A program made the translations under genes and the position numbers. Below are positions 4,826 through 5,474 of a DNA stretch of 5,474 nt, in pieces. The number at the start of each line of letters is the position of its first letter. The stretch's first letter is position 1. The notes under the pieces were generated by a model. The model searched no databases, had not been told where the DNA came from, and saw nothing but the letters and a program-made list of their open reading frames with translations. The stretch comes from Defluviitaleaceae bacterium (GTDB lineage Bacteria > Bacillota_A > Clostridia > Lachnospirales > WQUN01): positions 1-5,474 of the forward strand of contig WREB01000101.1 in assembly GCA_009779525.1 (NCBI GenBank), given 5' to 3'.

Positions 4826-5474
4826 ACGCCGAAATCTGTTTTAAAAGCGCCTCGAGCATCCCGCCAAACTTTATGCGCTTTTCGCGCTCCGCCCCTATGA
4901 CGCCGGCCGGGGCCTTCGCAACGAATCCCGCGTCGTTAAGCTTGCCGTCGACGCGTTCGATTTCTTGCAATAATTTTTTCTTTTCGCGGCCGAGGCGGGC
5001 GAGTTCGGCGTCCCGGTCGATAAGCGCGCCCTGGGGAATGAAGACCACGGCGCAAGATATTACCGCCGAAACGGCTTTTTCCGGCGCGGTGCTCCCGGCT
5101 TTGTAGATTTCGGTTTGCGCGGCGCCTGAGAGGAACGCGAGCGTTTTTTTCGCGCCTTCGAACAGACCGTGCGATTCGTTTGAACTTGGAATAATTATGA
5201 TTTTTATCTTTTGCGACGGAGGCACCTGCTTTTCGGCGCGGACGTTCCTGACCGCCCTGACCGCTTCCATCAGCTGCCCGACCTGCCTTTCGGCGTCCGG
5301 ATCGTTTAAGGTTTGATCGAAGGAGGGCCAGTTTGAGAGCATTATGGTTTCCTCCCTTTCCTCGAGGGAGAGAAAAAGCGTTTCGGTAATGAACGGGGTG
5401 AACGGGTGCAGCAGCTTAAGCGCCCAAACGAGCGCGCGGCGAAGCGTCCAAAGCGCGCTCGCGCGGGAGGCCGC
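4818..5474 (-). CDS. valS: Valyl-tRNA synthetase, C-terminal part (runs off right edge)
   Basis: The frame is open from the right edge to the TAG at 4818, giving 218 residues of the C-terminus; the catalytic core with HIGH and KMSKS lies outside the window. Visible residues 1-44 include LKLLHPFTPFITETLF, the anticodon-binding domain segment typical of class Ia synthetases. WPSF at about 49-52 follows, then MEAVRAVRNVRAEKQVPPS (69-87), the conserved ValS helix. Residues 151-204 are the C-terminal coiled coil (LARLGREKKKLLQEIERVDGKL, then DAGFVAKAPAGVI) that clamps tRNA in ValS. The enzyme charges tRNA-Val with valine. An internal ATG at 5342 is not a start, because the coding pattern continues upstream in frame. 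ValS leads directly into moxR. Assignment is secure from the combined C-terminal pattern. Confidence 0.95.
   Translation of the reverse strand, partial: AASRASALWTLRRALVWALKLLHPFTPFITETLFLSLEEREETIMLSNWPSFDQTLNDPDAERQVGQLMEAVRAVRNVRAEKQVPPSQKIKIIIIPSSNESHGLFEGAKKTLAFLSGAAQTEIYKAGSTAPEKAVSAVISCAVVFIPQGALIDRDAELARLGREKKKLLQEIERVDGKLNDAGFVAKAPAGVIGAEREKRIKFGGMLEALLKQISAYE

Noticed and set aside
4361..4900. 179-codon open frame on the plus strand
   Set aside because: It is antisense to the conserved MoxR ATPase core, whose Walker and sensor motifs fix the coding strand.

Overview
The window reads almost entirely on the minus strand, so genes run from the right edge to the left. No ribosomal RNA gene or other taxon-defining marker is present. 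Strong AGGAGG-type Shine-Dalgarno sites, sigma-A-like promoters and the gene content (ValS, MoxR/DUF58, FIST) suggest an anaerobic Gram-positive, Clostridia-like genome with a fairly GC-rich core. This assignment is an inference and is weak.

Right part (about 5474 to 2175): a tightly packed, GC-rich operon. It begins with the C-terminal 218 residues of valyl-tRNA synthetase (valS), whose stop codon overlaps the start of a complete MoxR-family AAA+ ATPase. A membrane-anchored DUF58 protein follows, then a small two-helix membrane protein with a DUF4129-like tail. Every junction is a short overlap (8, 11 and 11 bases with the starts chosen here), which implies co-transcription and translational coupling. 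MoxR, DUF58 and DUF4129 domains belong to a known conserved gene cluster of the MoxR chaperone-like type. The transglutaminase (TgpA-like) part usually found there is missing.

Middle part (about 2040 to 741): an AT-richer two-gene cassette. An XRE-family helix-turn-helix regulator overlaps by 29 bases a downstream DUF6036/AbiEii-like nucleotidyltransferase. The cassette has its own promoter (TTGCAA-17-TAAAAT), a perfect 7-base inverted repeat just upstream of the -35, and a possible terminator that starts at the second gene's stop codon. Architecture and composition fit a toxin-antitoxin or anti-phage module acquired into the locus. This is the best candidate in the window for an undescribed system.

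Left part (about 620 to 1): a very AT-rich promoter region and the N-terminal 161 residues of a FIST-domain sensory protein, which runs off the left edge. It has a plausible promoter and a strong ribosome binding site.

The plus strand shows only antisense open frames over these genes and no supported plus-strand gene.
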